Shown in pieces: positions 33,319-41,256 of a stretch of DNA of 62,712 bases; the first letter of the stretch is position 1, and every line of letters begins with the position of its first letter. Source of the stretch: a virus. Made by a program: the position numbers and the translations under genes. Location of the stretch: the IMG/VR virus record IMGVR_UViG_3300025594_000007, positions 1 to 62,712 of that record; one strand, given 5' to 3'. The notes beneath the pieces were generated by a model that saw only the letters and a program-made list of their open reading frames with translations, was not told the DNA's origin and did not search any database.

Positions 33319-33557
33319 TAGTGCTTAAGTTCTACGTTTATCATACCCTCAACATCCTTTGCCCACATTGTAACCATTATAACGTTTACTGTTAGTAATA
33401 GTACGGCTGATGCTAGTAGTAGTGACGATAGTGTTATATGCTTGTTTGTTGTTTGTACTATATCTACAGCTGGGGTTACATTTACTCGCACTGTCTCTTT
33501 TCTTAGTCGTATTTGTGGTGCTTTCCTTACTAGTGCTATTGTTGGTTTATCGTTCAT
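33318..33557 (-). CDS. Single-pass membrane protein coupled to the pseudopilin
   Basis: A basic 79-residue protein with one central helix (about 44-65, SLLLASAVLLLTVNVIMVTMW) and a short acidic end. Its stop overlaps the pseudopilin start by one base (TAATG). The topology resembles small inner-membrane assembly partners of pili, but no sequence family was recognised. Confidence 0.65.
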   Translation of the reverse strand: MNDKPTIALVRKAPQIRLRKETVRVNVTPAVDIVQTTNKHITLSSLLLASAVLLLTVNVIMVTMWAKDVEGMINVELKH

Positions 33558-33575
33558 CTTGTTTTACTAATTATA

Positions 33576-33845
33576 TCAATGTTCCTCTGGTTGCACTTTA
33601 TCAAACTCTGCTGCCTGTTTCTTTGCCTCTTCAAATGTGGTTAGCTTATGCTGCTCTCTGGATTCTCTCATCTCACAAAGCCTATTAGTCTCATATAGCT
33701 TATCCGCGAATTCCTTAACCTCCCTCTCTGACATTCCTGCGAAATAACCTCGCGCAAACACCTGTGTTAGATTGTCAGTATCTTTATAATACTCTCTGAC
33801 GCCATTGACCCAATCACGGGTTATATCTCGTAAGTTTATATTCAT
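33576..33845 (-). CDS. Small helical protein (89 aa), unknown
   Basis: I chose Met 33845 because it forms an ATGA overlap with the gene upstream; Met 33851 is the alternative. Helical and charged (ARGYFAGMSEREVKEFADKLYE). Not recognised. Confidence 0.66.
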   Translation of the reverse strand: MNINLRDITRDWVNGVREYYKDTDNLTQVFARGYFAGMSEREVKEFADKLYETNRLCEMRESREQHKLTTFEEAKKQAAEFDKVQPEEH

Positions 33846-34387
33846 GTCCATAGTCTATGATGGTGCTTAATAATGGCTCTCATACAATCCTTATCCTTCT
33901 TAAGTTTTATAGCTTCAAGTCTGCCTACCTCTTTATAACACGCTGTTTGCTCAGGTGAAACGGTTATCTCATAATGTCCATCAACGGTTTCACTCTTGCT
34001 GAATAGTGTCTCAAGTGGCTCTCGTGGTGGGTATGCAGCATCTATCTGCTCATCTATATCACTACGACCAGTCTTAATCCAGTTATAGGCCTTCATTAGC
34101 TCTTTGTCAACCTTCATCTGCTCATCAGCATAGGACTGACTTACAAACTTAAGCTTAACTTCTTCAGCCCAATCATAACCAATGTCGTGTACCCAGTTAA
34201 CTTTGCGTTCAACCTCTACATGATGCTCAAGGCACTTAAATAACATCCGCGGAATAAGTTCAACCTTATCACAATATGTATCAGGTATAACATTAGTCAA
34301 CCACTCTTGCTTTGGGTGGAAGAAGCATTTGATCTTATACTGTAGGTCCCACCAGTAGTGGCTGTTGAATAGTAATTTTATTTTCAT
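33842..34387 (-). CDS. Conserved-type phage protein (181 aa), unknown
   Basis: The start at Met 34387 overlaps the preceding stop (ATGA). Motifs: WWDLQYKIKCFFHPKQEWL and NVIPDTYCDKVELI (about residues 10-45). Proteins with this start occur in T4-like phages without a known role. A longer upstream start at 34417 is less likely because it would sit deep in the previous gene. Confidence 0.72.
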   Translation of the reverse strand: MKIKLLFNSHYWWDLQYKIKCFFHPKQEWLTNVIPDTYCDKVELIPRMLFKCLEHHVEVERKVNWVHDIGYDWAEEVKLKFVSQSYADEQMKVDKELMKAYNWIKTGRSDIDEQIDAAYPPREPLETLFSKSETVDGHYEITVSPEQTACYKEVGRLEAIKLKKDKDCMRAIIKHHHRLWT

Positions 34388-34857
34388 ACTTGTAATTTTT
34401 TCTTCCTTTGCTCCCACGCGTCCTTATCATACTCGTTAACAGGCTCATACTCGTGGCTTGCATCTTGAACGGCTTCGAAAGATAATGTTTTAACCCACGA
34501 TCCGCGCTTGCACAACACACCGTAGTTACCTGTAAGCTCACAACAACTACGTGATTTTTGTAATGCTGCCTCAGTTATACATTCAATGATTTTTAAAACA
34601 ACAGTGTCACATTCGCCATAGGTCATATAGATTCTCAATTGACCGAACTTCTCTTTAATTTGAGCGACAACAATATCCTCATGACCAAATTTAATACACA
34701 CCTGATTAATCATATGTAATGCTTCATCAATAACATCATACCAACCATCTCCGCACTCCATTCCCCATGCTAAACATGTAACTCTAGGATCACCACCGTA
34801 ATCCTTTAGAAGCCGAGGATATTTCTCAACGAGCTTTAGTTCTAATTCTTTTTTCAT
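34384..34857 (-). CDS. Conserved-type phage protein with Cys-rich C-terminus (157 aa)
   Basis: WGMECGDGWYDVIDEAL (about 31-47), QIKEKFGQLRIYM and a Cys cluster (SCCELTGNYGVLCKRGSW, about 105-121) are a pattern I recall from many phage proteins of unknown role; the cluster could bind zinc. The ATG lies 32 nt inside the upstream gene, and AAGGGAAATG resembles a Shine-Dalgarno. Confidence 0.75.
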   Translation of the reverse strand: MKKELELKLVEKYPRLLKDYGGDPRVTCLAWGMECGDGWYDVIDEALHMINQVCIKFGHEDIVVAQIKEKFGQLRIYMTYGECDTVVLKIIECITEAALQKSRSCCELTGNYGVLCKRGSWVKTLSFEAVQDASHEYEPVNEYDKDAWEQRKKKLQV

Positions 34858-35407
34858 TTCCCTTTGATTTAAATTCTTTACCAGCTAACCACAAATACTT
34901 ATCAACTTCTGCTAAAGAATATTCGTGTAAATGATTCTTTTGTATAAAATTATCCATCACTCTCATGAATGTTGGATAATCTCTTAGTTCTGGTTTCTTA
35001 AAGGTATCAAATGGGTCATTCTCATTAAAGGTAAACAGCGCTTTCTCAACAAATGAATCATATATTGAATATGTCTCTGGTTTATGGTGCGCGCAATATT
35101 TACTAGCGAAAGAATAAAAGTTTTTAGATTTACCGCTAATCTCACATTTTGCTATTCTATTAACTAAACTTAAATCACCAGTTAATAAATCTTCATCAAC
35201 TTCTAATTCGTAAATATGTTTAGCAACGGAATAAGTATCAAAAATTTGAGTACTATATAAACTGTTTAGCGTGCATACTTTAATTAAGATATGCTCAAAG
35301 AAAGTATTTGTATTAAAATATTCTTGGAATAAAACATCTAAAGTTTTATCAATCCCTTGAAGTTTTTCGTTCCCTTTCCAATTATATAAATGTTGTTCAA
35401 TCGTCAT
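34826..35407 (-). CDS. Phage protein of unknown function (193 aa)
   Basis: I chose Met 35407 (MTIEQHLYNWKGNEKLQG) over Met 35491, since the longer form would cover most of the zinc-protein ORF. Helical; contains SFASKYCAHHKPETYSIYDSF (about 115-135). Not recognised. Confidence 0.7.
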   Translation of the reverse strand: MTIEQHLYNWKGNEKLQGIDKTLDVLFQEYFNTNTFFEHILIKVCTLNSLYSTQIFDTYSVAKHIYELEVDEDLLTGDLSLVNRIAKCEISGKSKNFYSFASKYCAHHKPETYSIYDSFVEKALFTFNENDPFDTFKKPELRDYPTFMRVMDNFIQKNHLHEYSLAEVDKYLWLAGKEFKSKGNEKRIRTKAR

Positions 35408-35576
35408 TTTCTTTAGGGAGTGATCCTCCATGTAGTGGGCAGGCTGTACTATATATAAAAGTGTTTTCCATTCCCATATAGCCTTTCCCATATTCGTTAT
35501 CCATTACAGGACAACTACACCCAAGCGCAATCGCTTCATCTGAACCTGGACTTGGTATTTTTTTATCTTCGCTCAT
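35397..35576 (-). CDS. Small Cys/His protein (59 aa)
   Basis: PSPGSDEAIALGCSCPVMDN (about 8-27) and STACPLHGG (about 44-52) give Cys-x-Cys and Cys-x2-His ligands for a metal. This is a very widespread small phage protein of unknown function. It starts with no Shine-Dalgarno. Confidence 0.78.
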   Translation of the reverse strand: MSEDKKIPSPGSDEAIALGCSCPVMDNEYGKGYMGMENTFIYSTACPLHGGSLPKENDD

Positions 35577-35585
35577 ATTATTATT

Positions 35586-35783
35586 TTAACGATTTATTTT
35601 GTCCAATACAACTCTGGCTTTTTGATGCAGACTTTCTCTCGAATTACTAAATGTTCCGTTCGTCTTTTTAGATGCTACCGCCAAGTGAATAAAATCTAAT
35701 AGTAATGCATGCTCTTCCGCAAGTCTAAAACATTCTTTTTCCAATAGGGTATCACGTTGTGTTTCATTATAATTTTTTATCAT
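35586..35783 (-). CDS. Small helical protein (65 aa), leaderless candidate
   Basis: Helical, with LEKECFRLAEEHALLLDF. The TATAAT box ends 6 nt before the ATG, so transcription should begin at the start codon itself. Function unknown; first gene of the 35.8-32.1 kb operon. Confidence 0.68.
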   Translation of the reverse strand: MIKNYNETQRDTLLEKECFRLAEEHALLLDFIHLAVASKKTNGTFSNSRESLHQKARVVLDKINR

Positions 35784-35789
35784 GTATAT

Positions 35790-35818
35790 ATTATATCACG
35801 TATAATAAGAAATGTAAA
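35790..35818 (-). promoter_or_regulatory. Early promoter TTTACA-N17-TATAAT, leaderless
   Basis: TTTACA at 35813-35818 and TATAAT at 35790-35795. The 6 nt between the -10 box and the ATG (ATATAC) leave no room for a leader. Confidence 0.8.
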
Positions 35819-35837
35819 TAAAATAATACAATTATTT

Positions 35838-36191
35838 TCAATAACGTCGATATGGTGATACACCACAACTTGGTCTTGTACTATTATAGATATGATGATT
35901 TCCTCTTACTCTATAAACATTGGGAGCGTGATAGAATCTGTGCCCAGTTGTATAAAAGGATGCTGGTCGATCGCATCTTCCATTATATCTATTGGAACCA
36001 TAATAACGATTATTATAGTAACTATTATTCTGCCCTGCATTATACGCTAATGCTCCAACAGCAACTGCTCCAACAGTAGCTACTACAGGATCAACGGTTT
36101 GAATAGGGCGGCCATATCTATCGTATGATGTAACACAACTACATATAGTTATACAAATCAAAGGTAGTAGCGCGTATTTTATTGTTTTCAT
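35838..36191 (-). CDS. Putative lipoprotein, Tyr/Asn/Arg-rich (117 aa)
   Basis: A signal peptide ends in a lipobox (ICITICSC, Cys19). Then come SYDRYGRPIQTVDP, an Ala/Gly/Val hydrophobic stretch (about 37-52) and a low-complexity Asn/Tyr/Arg region. It should be lipidated and anchored to a membrane. Exported phage lipoproteins can act in superinfection exclusion; that is inference. It overlaps the next gene upstream by 4 nt. Confidence 0.7.
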   Translation of the reverse strand: MKTIKYALLPLICITICSCVTSYDRYGRPIQTVDPVVATVGAVAVGALAYNAGQNNSYYNNRYYGSNRYNGRCDRPASFYTTGHRFYHAPNVYRVRGNHHIYNSTRPSCGVSPYRRY

Positions 36192-36460
36192 TTGTTTTGT
36201 ACTGGTATTAATATTACTTTTTCTTTTTTAAGATTTGATACTAAAGTCGCTAATCCAAGTATGAATCCAAAGTCATACCATCCTCCATTATTATACGGCT
36301 CATAAATTAAAATGTTATCATTAAACAAAGAGATTAACCAAGCAATAAAAACTATAAAACCTTGTAAGAATCCAATAAAGAAACCGGCAGGAGCGCTGTT
36401 ATCAGATCCAGCTGAACAAGATGTAAAAAGTAGTGTTAGTATTGCTAAGTAAATTTTCAT
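36188..36460 (-). CDS. Small lipoprotein-like membrane protein (90 aa)
   Basis: The start MKIYLAILTLLFTSCSAG is a signal peptide with a lipobox (Cys15). A second hydrophobic helix (about 27-46, FFIGFLQGFIVFIAWLISL) and NGGWYDFGFILGL follow. I recall a bacterial and phage family with this layout and no known role. It overlaps both neighbours (ATGA). Confidence 0.7.
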   Translation of the reverse strand: MKIYLAILTLLFTSCSAGSDNSAPAGFFIGFLQGFIVFIAWLISLFNDNILIYEPYNNGGWYDFGFILGLATLVSNLKKEKVILIPVQNK

Positions 36461-37056
36461 AGTGTTGGTACATTCCTAGATAGATACTTATAAAGTTCAT
36501 GCGTTTTCTGAATATCATATTCCGCATTGTGAGCTTTTGATTCGTCCCAACCAACTCCAGCGCTTTCGCAAACAGTACCAAGTTGGAAATTAGGCAAAGC
36601 TCCTCGAACTCGTTGAACAAACCATGCAGCAGCTTGCATTACACAAATCGGGGGATTCCAAAAGAGAGAACCAAAGTAAGGATCATCCGCTTTTTTCCAC
36701 CACTCCCTCATAAACTCAGAATCAAACTGCGCGTTATACGCAATGAAGTGCATCTTATCTTTTTTATTATATGCGTCTACGTGAGTTTTACAAAGGTCTA
36801 TAAACAGTTGACGAGCTTCCAAAGATCCAAGTTCTAATGAATTTAAATATTCAAGAGATGCTCCAGTTTTATCCAATGCGCCTTGTTCAAAAGTTTGTGT
36901 CTGAAAGGGCCTGAATGATAGAGTCATTTCATCCAAAATATGTTCACCTGTTGGGTCAGTAATAATTGTAGCCAATTGGAATATATCACATTTATTGCGA
37001 TCAAGACCTGTTGTTTCAAGATCGACAAAACATAGTTTATGGTTATATTTGCTCAT
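36457..37056 (-). CDS. DnaQ-like 3'-5' exonuclease (DEDDh)
   Basis: The 199-residue protein has ExoI VDLETTG (Asp12, Glu14), ExoII YNAQFDSEF (Asp near 109) and ExoIII HNAEYDIQKT (His and Asp near 176 and 181), a complete DEDDh site. It could be a proofreading-type, RNase T-like or repair exonuclease. It lies in the early region among nucleotide-metabolism genes. Confidence 0.86.
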   Translation of the reverse strand: MSKYNHKLCFVDLETTGLDRNKCDIFQLATIITDPTGEHILDEMTLSFRPFQTQTFEQGALDKTGASLEYLNSLELGSLEARQLFIDLCKTHVDAYNKKDKMHFIAYNAQFDSEFMREWWKKADDPYFGSLFWNPPICVMQAAAWFVQRVRGALPNFQLGTVCESAGVGWDESKAHNAEYDIQKTHELYKYLSRNVPTL

Positions 37057-37096
37057 TTAATTTTTAAGATTCATCATATAAAGGGCGATTGAGATA

Positions 37097-37603
37097 TTAC
37101 ACAGGAGCTAGTATATAATCCTTACCGTCAATATTAATGATATTTTTGCTTGGTATTGATGGCTGAGGAGCTTCTTCTTCAAATTCAATAACAAGATCAA
37201 GTAATTCCTCTTTACTGTCAGCAAAGGTTTCTTCAGATGGTTTTACAAGATCTGAAAATTCATCTGGCATATAGGCCGCGAAAAAATCATTCATTGATTC
37301 AATTTTAATAATATCGCCCTGTTCATATCGAACCCATTCATCAAATTCATTTGCTCTATACTCAAGAATTTTTACAGGCTCTTCTGCTTCATTAATAAAA
37401 GGTTGCCATTGGCCTGTCCTAGTATACCACAACTGCCCTGAATTAGGACGAGTTAAAACTGGTGCTTCTTCAATAAATTCAGAGTGTGAATTATTATTAT
37501 GTAAACGACCAGTTAGTCTAAAGCTAATGTAAATTAGCGCCATTGCACCTACTACCAAAAATGATAGGAGTGTTTCCATTGTCATATAGTTTTGTATATT
37601 CAT
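37097..37603 (-). CDS. Membrane-anchored acidic protein (168 aa)
   Basis: One N-terminal membrane helix (about 12-29, LLSFLVVGAMALIYISFRL) is followed by a soluble domain with QLWYTRTGQWQPF, a very acidic segment (about 135-152) and a C-terminal IINIDGKDYILAPV. Not recognised. It has its own early promoter at 37669. Confidence 0.65.
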   Translation of the reverse strand: MNIQNYMTMETLLSFLVVGAMALIYISFRLTGRLHNNNSHSEFIEEAPVLTRPNSGQLWYTRTGQWQPFINEAEEPVKILEYRANEFDEWVRYEQGDIIKIESMNDFFAAYMPDEFSDLVKPSEETFADSKEELLDLVIEFEEEAPQPSIPSKNIINIDGKDYILAPV

Positions 37604-37668
37604 ATTTAATCAATTTGTGTTTAGATACTGTAAAGAAAAATGTATTCCTTTTCCAACCATCTGTATCT

Positions 37669-37697
37669 ATTCTATCACAAAAAAGGCTATTTGTAAA
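37669..37697 (-). promoter_or_regulatory. Early promoter TTTACA-N17-TAGAAT
   Basis: TTTACA at 37692-37697 and TAGAAT at 37669-37674, spacer 17 bp, about 60 nt before the ATG at 37603. Confidence 0.7.
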
Positions 37698-37718
37698 TAA
37701 AAAAATGAATATATTTTA

Positions 37719-37874
37719 CTATGAACTTGCGGCCCATATTAAGCCAATATTGGCGGTTCCATAACTCATCCATATTAAAGCCCATGGATAATCGCCTTTT
37801 AGTATGTAAGATATTCCTACTATTACATACCCAAGCATACACATTCCAACAATACAATTTTCAAGATTAAGCAT
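37719..37874 (-). CDS. Small membrane protein (51 aa)
   Basis: MLNLENCIVGMCMLGYVIVG starts a two-helix protein with DYPWALIWMSYGTANIGLI. Similar two-helix proteins are common in T4-like phages. It overlaps the end of the dNMP kinase by 8 nt. Confidence 0.68.
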   Translation of the reverse strand: MLNLENCIVGMCMLGYVIVGISYILKGDYPWALIWMSYGTANIGLIWAASS

Positions 37875-38466
37875 CAGATTCTTCTCCTTCTATATATGAT
37901 AATATTTCAGGAAATACGTTTCTTAAAATAAACCTTTCTCTATATGCAGGATCTTTAATAGTTTGCCAAGTTGTATTAATATCGGCTTCTGCTTTTAACC
38001 ACTTGTTGTTTTCCCTTTCATAATCATTGCAAGGCTGAACAATATTAGGCAGCCCATCAAAGCCAACTCCGCTAATAGCACGATCCAAAAATAACGATAA
38101 ACCATCATTATTCTTTAACCATTCAAACTCATTTTGATATCTTACATCAGTAATAATATAAACAATATCTTCGTTTGATAACTTATCGCTAACTTTATTA
38201 ATCCAATGCGAATCGTCGATGACTCTTCTAAAGTCAGTTCCCCACCAAACTAAGAATGGGCGAATTAATTTCTTTTCTTCTTTATCAGTTGTAAAGGCAC
38301 TAATGCCTAGAGATGATTTAAGAAACTCGTCGGTTTCATATTTTAATTCATCAGCAAAAGCGAAGCGTTTTGCTTTAATGTTGCGCTCTTTTAGAAGTTC
38401 TATTAGAGCGTTACAAAAAGAATCTTTACCAACAGTAGCGTTACCTGAGATACCAATTATTTTCAT
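37867..38466 (-). CDS. Deoxynucleoside monophosphate kinase (T4 gp1-like)
   Basis: The 199-residue protein has a P-loop ISGNATVGKDSF (about 5-16), a lid/substrate region IRPFLVWWGTDFRR (about 68-81) and ITDVRYQNEFEWL (about 105-117), typical of phage dNMP kinases. It phosphorylates dGMP, dTMP or modified dCMP to feed replication. The early promoter -10 box is 7 nt before the ATG, so the message is probably leaderless. Confidence 0.85.
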   Translation of the reverse strand: MKIIGISGNATVGKDSFCNALIELLKERNIKAKRFAFADELKYETDEFLKSSLGISAFTTDKEEKKLIRPFLVWWGTDFRRVIDDSHWINKVSDKLSNEDIVYIITDVRYQNEFEWLKNNDGLSLFLDRAISGVGFDGLPNIVQPCNDYERENNKWLKAEADINTTWQTIKDPAYRERFILRNVFPEILSYIEGEESDA

Positions 38467-38473
38467 TAGATTT

Positions 38474-38502
38474 ATTATACCACAAATTTGGTATAAAGTA
38501 AA
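38474..38502 (-). promoter_or_regulatory. Early promoter TTTACT-N17-TATAAT, near-leaderless
   Basis: TTTACT at 38497-38502 and TATAAT at 38474-38479, with 7 nt to the dNMP kinase ATG. Confidence 0.75.
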
Positions 38503-38520
38503 TCAAAAAATAACTAATAT

Positions 38521-38751
38521 TTAATCCTTTTTCAGGATATTAATAGTACCTACTAAAGATGCTCCTGCTGTAATAATAGCTTCTGCTTGGTCTGGAGCAA
38601 GGCGCCACCCTAATAAAGTAGCAACAGTAATAAGACCACGCCATGTACTTTCTTGTTTTAGCCTTACCATAACGTCATCATTAAAAAAACTATGCTTACA
38701 TACAACAACAGTTGTTGGCTCTTTTATTTCTTCTTTTGTTTCTTCACTCAT
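38521..38751 (-). CDS. Putative holin-like membrane protein (76 aa)
   Basis: I chose Met 38751 because GGAGG lies 8 nt upstream. The C-terminal half (ESTWRGLITVATLLGWRLAPDQAEAIITAG, about 35-64, then GTINILKKD) matches a small holin-like family with two weak hydrophobic segments. It is not beside a lysozyme, so it is a candidate second holin or an unrelated membrane protein. Confidence 0.6.
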   Translation of the reverse strand: MSEETKEEIKEPTTVVVCKHSFFNDDVMVRLKQESTWRGLITVATLLGWRLAPDQAEAIITAGASLVGTINILKKD

Positions 38752-38755
38752 ATTT

Positions 38756-38902
38756 TTATCCTCCAAATTCGTGTCCAGCAACATGTTTCATTTGTTTTTT
38801 AAACTGAGCTTTTCGCTTATCTTGAGTAGATTTAGCAAGGCCTTTACCATAAGCCTTGCTTAATTTATTTTCAATAATATATTCTTTAAACGATAAAATC
38901 AT
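38756..38902 (-). CDS. Small basic phage protein (48 aa)
   Basis: MILSFKEYIIENKLSKAYGK leads into a Lys/Gln-rich helix ending MKHVAGHEFGG. I recall related short proteins from many phages, role unknown. It overlaps the next gene upstream by 4 nt (ATGA). Confidence 0.7.
   Translation of the reverse strand: MILSFKEYIIENKLSKAYGKGLAKSTQDKRKAQFKKQMKHVAGHEFGG
38760..38764 (-). promoter_or_regulatory. Shine-Dalgarno GGAGG (unusual here)
   Basis: GGAGG lies 8 nt before the ATG at 38751 and fixes that start. Most genes of this phage lack such a site. Confidence 0.7.
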
Positions 38903-40329
38903 TTATCATTTTTTTGATTTAAAATCTTATTAGCAGCATTAACCAAAGAATCATTACGATATTTTATATGCGGCACGTTTTCATTTACAATGATGTCTTC
39001 CATTAGAGAAAGCAATGAAAGAACATATCGACCTCCGCTCTTACGTTGATTAAACTTGAGTTTAGTTTCAGGAGTATCCTTTGCTTTTACTGTAATATAA
39101 TCTTTACCCATTTTCTTAATTACTCCAAAGTTAGTTTTATCACCAACCTTCATACTTAGAGCAAGTTTAGTAATACGAGCAACTTCAGCATTCTCTTCAA
39201 GCTCAACGCTCTCAACAATCTTTCCTTTAGTTAAATCAAGTATAGTGGCCGTTCCCATTTCTTCTGGGTTCTTTTTATATTCAGCGCTGAGTTTTTTAGC
39301 TTTATCAAGAGTTGGAGCCGTATGATAAACTTGTCCTTTATTATTAAATACAAAGAACTTATTTTTTGTTTTAGTTCCTTTAGCGACAGCAACAAACTTA
39401 TCAATTGATAAATCCAATTCTACAAGATCAACGCTCTCAATCATTTTAGTATCTGCTTCAAGATCATCAAAAATTTCACCGGCCATACGAAGATGCTTAT
39501 ACATTTCATCGTACTTTTTATTAAGTTCTCCATCTGAAGCATCGTCAAGTTCTTTATTTAAACGACCTCCAAGTTTAAAATGACCCATGATATCATTAAA
39601 AAGTTTAGTTCCTTTTTTAAAGTTAGCAGTCTTTATATGACGTAAGCCTTCATTCAATTCAGCGTCTTCGCCAACTTCAACCTCTTCATTCCTCTTAAAA
39701 TCTTTATATGCTTTTTCTGCTTTAACATAAGCTTCTTTACGAAGTTTATCAATAAATTTTTGAACTTCTTTTAATTGTGCTGGATCAAGATTAAGTTTTT
39801 CTCTTTTAGCAAGAGGTATAAAATCTTTCATGACAGAATCAAGATAACCATATGCAAATGGATAATTGATTTTACTTGCTTCTGATATATCTGTATCTTC
39901 ATTAAGCTTTATACTCTTGATGTCTTTACTAAGTTGTGTCATTTGATCAGCAGTCAAGTGAACATAGTTATCTCTCACACTTCTTTTTCCAAGAGTTCCT
40001 GCACCGATTTGAAAGGCCGTGTTTCTGCCCTTTAAAGGAGAATCAAATCCCATATTCCATCGAGTAATAACAACACCCTTTTTATTATAAACCTCGGTTG
40101 ATTCGTTTAAAGTTTCTTCTGGTATATAGTCAGACTCTTCTTTTACAAGTTCTAAATCTTTTTCCTTTGCACCTGCAGCTCCAAGACGATACTTTACATT
40201 TTTTCTATTAACTGGTGTAATATTATAAACGCCATTTCCTGTCATCGCAATCACCGTATGATCTTCTCCTTTGTGCGGCCCCGCCAATGCTTTTACAATT
40301 GACCCTACTTTAATTTTTCCGTTTTTCAT
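38899..40329 (-). CDS. Large phage protein with KOW-like N-terminus, possibly virion-associated
   Basis: The start at Met 40329 gives 476 residues. Residues 5-27 (KVGSIVKALAGPHKGEDHTV) resemble a KOW motif as in NusG or ribosomal L24 proteins. The rest is Lys/Glu-rich and helical, with repeated short VESVDLVELD or VESVELEEN-like segments near 315 and 398. Next to it are the tailspike block and a 150-aa companion 1 nt upstream. Function unknown. Confidence 0.65.
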   Translation of the reverse strand: MKNGKIKVGSIVKALAGPHKGEDHTVIAMTGNGVYNITPVNRKNVKYRLGAAGAKEKDLELVKEESDYIPEETLNESTEVYNKKGVVITRWNMGFDSPLKGRNTAFQIGAGTLGKRSVRDNYVHLTADQMTQLSKDIKSIKLNEDTDISEASKINYPFAYGYLDSVMKDFIPLAKREKLNLDPAQLKEVQKFIDKLRKEAYVKAEKAYKDFKRNEEVEVGEDAELNEGLRHIKTANFKKGTKLFNDIMGHFKLGGRLNKELDDASDGELNKKYDEMYKHLRMAGEIFDDLEADTKMIESVDLVELDLSIDKFVAVAKGTKTKNKFFVFNNKGQVYHTAPTLDKAKKLSAEYKKNPEEMGTATILDLTKGKIVESVELEENAEVARITKLALSMKVGDKTNFGVIKKMGKDYITVKAKDTPETKLKFNQRKSGGRYVLSLLSLMEDIIVNENVPHIKYRNDSLVNAANKILNQKNDK

Positions 40330-40330
40330 A

Positions 40331-40783
40331 TTAGTTTCCTTGTCTTTTTGATAATTCTTTAGCAGCAAGTTTTAATGCCTGAGCGGATTTAAAGAATGCG
40401 GTTGCAAACTCTTTACCAGATTGATCTGCGATTTCCTTTGCGGTCTCTTCTTGATACTTTGCAAGAGTTGAAAGTAGATCTTCAATTACTTCAGCATCAG
40501 AAATACCGATATATTGATCCATTATACGTTGAACCGTTTTGGTTTTTGCTTTAACGCGCACTTGTTCTTGAATATCTTCTCTTTGAGTTTTTTGTTTTGC
40601 CAATCCTTTTAAAATTTCAGCAGCAATCTTTTTTGCTTCGGGATTTGTATTAGACTCCTTTGGAACTACACTAATAATATTACCAGTCTTTTGATCAACT
40701 TCAATATCATAAAAATCGTTCTCTTCAGATCCTAATGTTTTTTCAAATAGCATTTTAGCTGCCGCGTTAATTAAATGTTTCAT
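40331..40783 (-). CDS. Helical protein (150 aa), probable companion of the KOW-like protein
   Basis: Lys/Glu/Ala-rich helical sequence with IKHLINAAAKMLFE-type start and KTKTVQRIMDQYIGISDAEVI (about 79-99). Not recognised. Its stop is 1 nt before the next start, so the two are coupled. Confidence 0.62.
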   Translation of the reverse strand: MKHLINAAAKMLFEKTLGSEENDFYDIEVDQKTGNIISVVPKESNTNPEAKKIAAEILKGLAKQKTQREDIQEQVRVKAKTKTVQRIMDQYIGISDAEVIEDLLSTLAKYQEETAKEIADQSGKEFATAFFKSAQALKLAAKELSKRQGN

Positions 40784-40802
40784 ATACTCATTTATTTATT
40801 TA

Positions 40803-41249
40803 TTAAACCCAATAAGAGTCATCTTTATAATCTGCAGGAATAGGAGACATAGCTTCAATCTCATCAGACTTAGTACGAATACCTTGAATTGTTGTCCATA
40901 CTGCTTCCATCTCTGCTCTATCAGATTCTTGTTCAGTAGTAAGTGTTCCCCCGCTTTGAATAATCTTAGTGTAAGTTAAATCGGTTGCGATATGGTTCCG
41001 CTGTTTCCATTCTGGGCAGATGGCTACTATTCTACGACCCGCTTCACTCTTAACTGCACTTGGATCTATTGGATCATCTGGCGCTGGTGTGCCATCTACG
41101 TTATAGTTGTCGGCATACGTGCCATCGTCTTTACGAACGCATAGCGACCAGTCATTTTGGATGAGTTCTGGGCGAGAATCATCAACTGCGAATCTTTCTC
41201 CTTGAGGATCTATGTATATTTTGGGAATCATGGTTACGGTAGTTTTCAT
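40803..41249 (-). CDS. Putative tail-fibre/tailspike accessory protein (148 aa)
   Basis: This 148-residue protein lies 7 nt after the tailspike. It has a Pro/Asp-rich middle (DGTPAPDDPIDPSAV) and a helical half with EAGRRIVAICPEWKQRNHIA and EAVWTTIQGIRTKSDEIE, resembling fibre assembly chaperones and DUF4376-like proteins. The role is inferred from position. Confidence 0.62.
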   Translation of the reverse strand: MKTTVTMIPKIYIDPQGERFAVDDSRPELIQNDWSLCVRKDDGTYADNYNVDGTPAPDDPIDPSAVKSEAGRRIVAICPEWKQRNHIATDLTYTKIIQSGGTLTTEQESDRAEMEAVWTTIQGIRTKSDEIEAMSPIPADYKDDSYWV

Positions 41250-41256
41250 TATGTTT

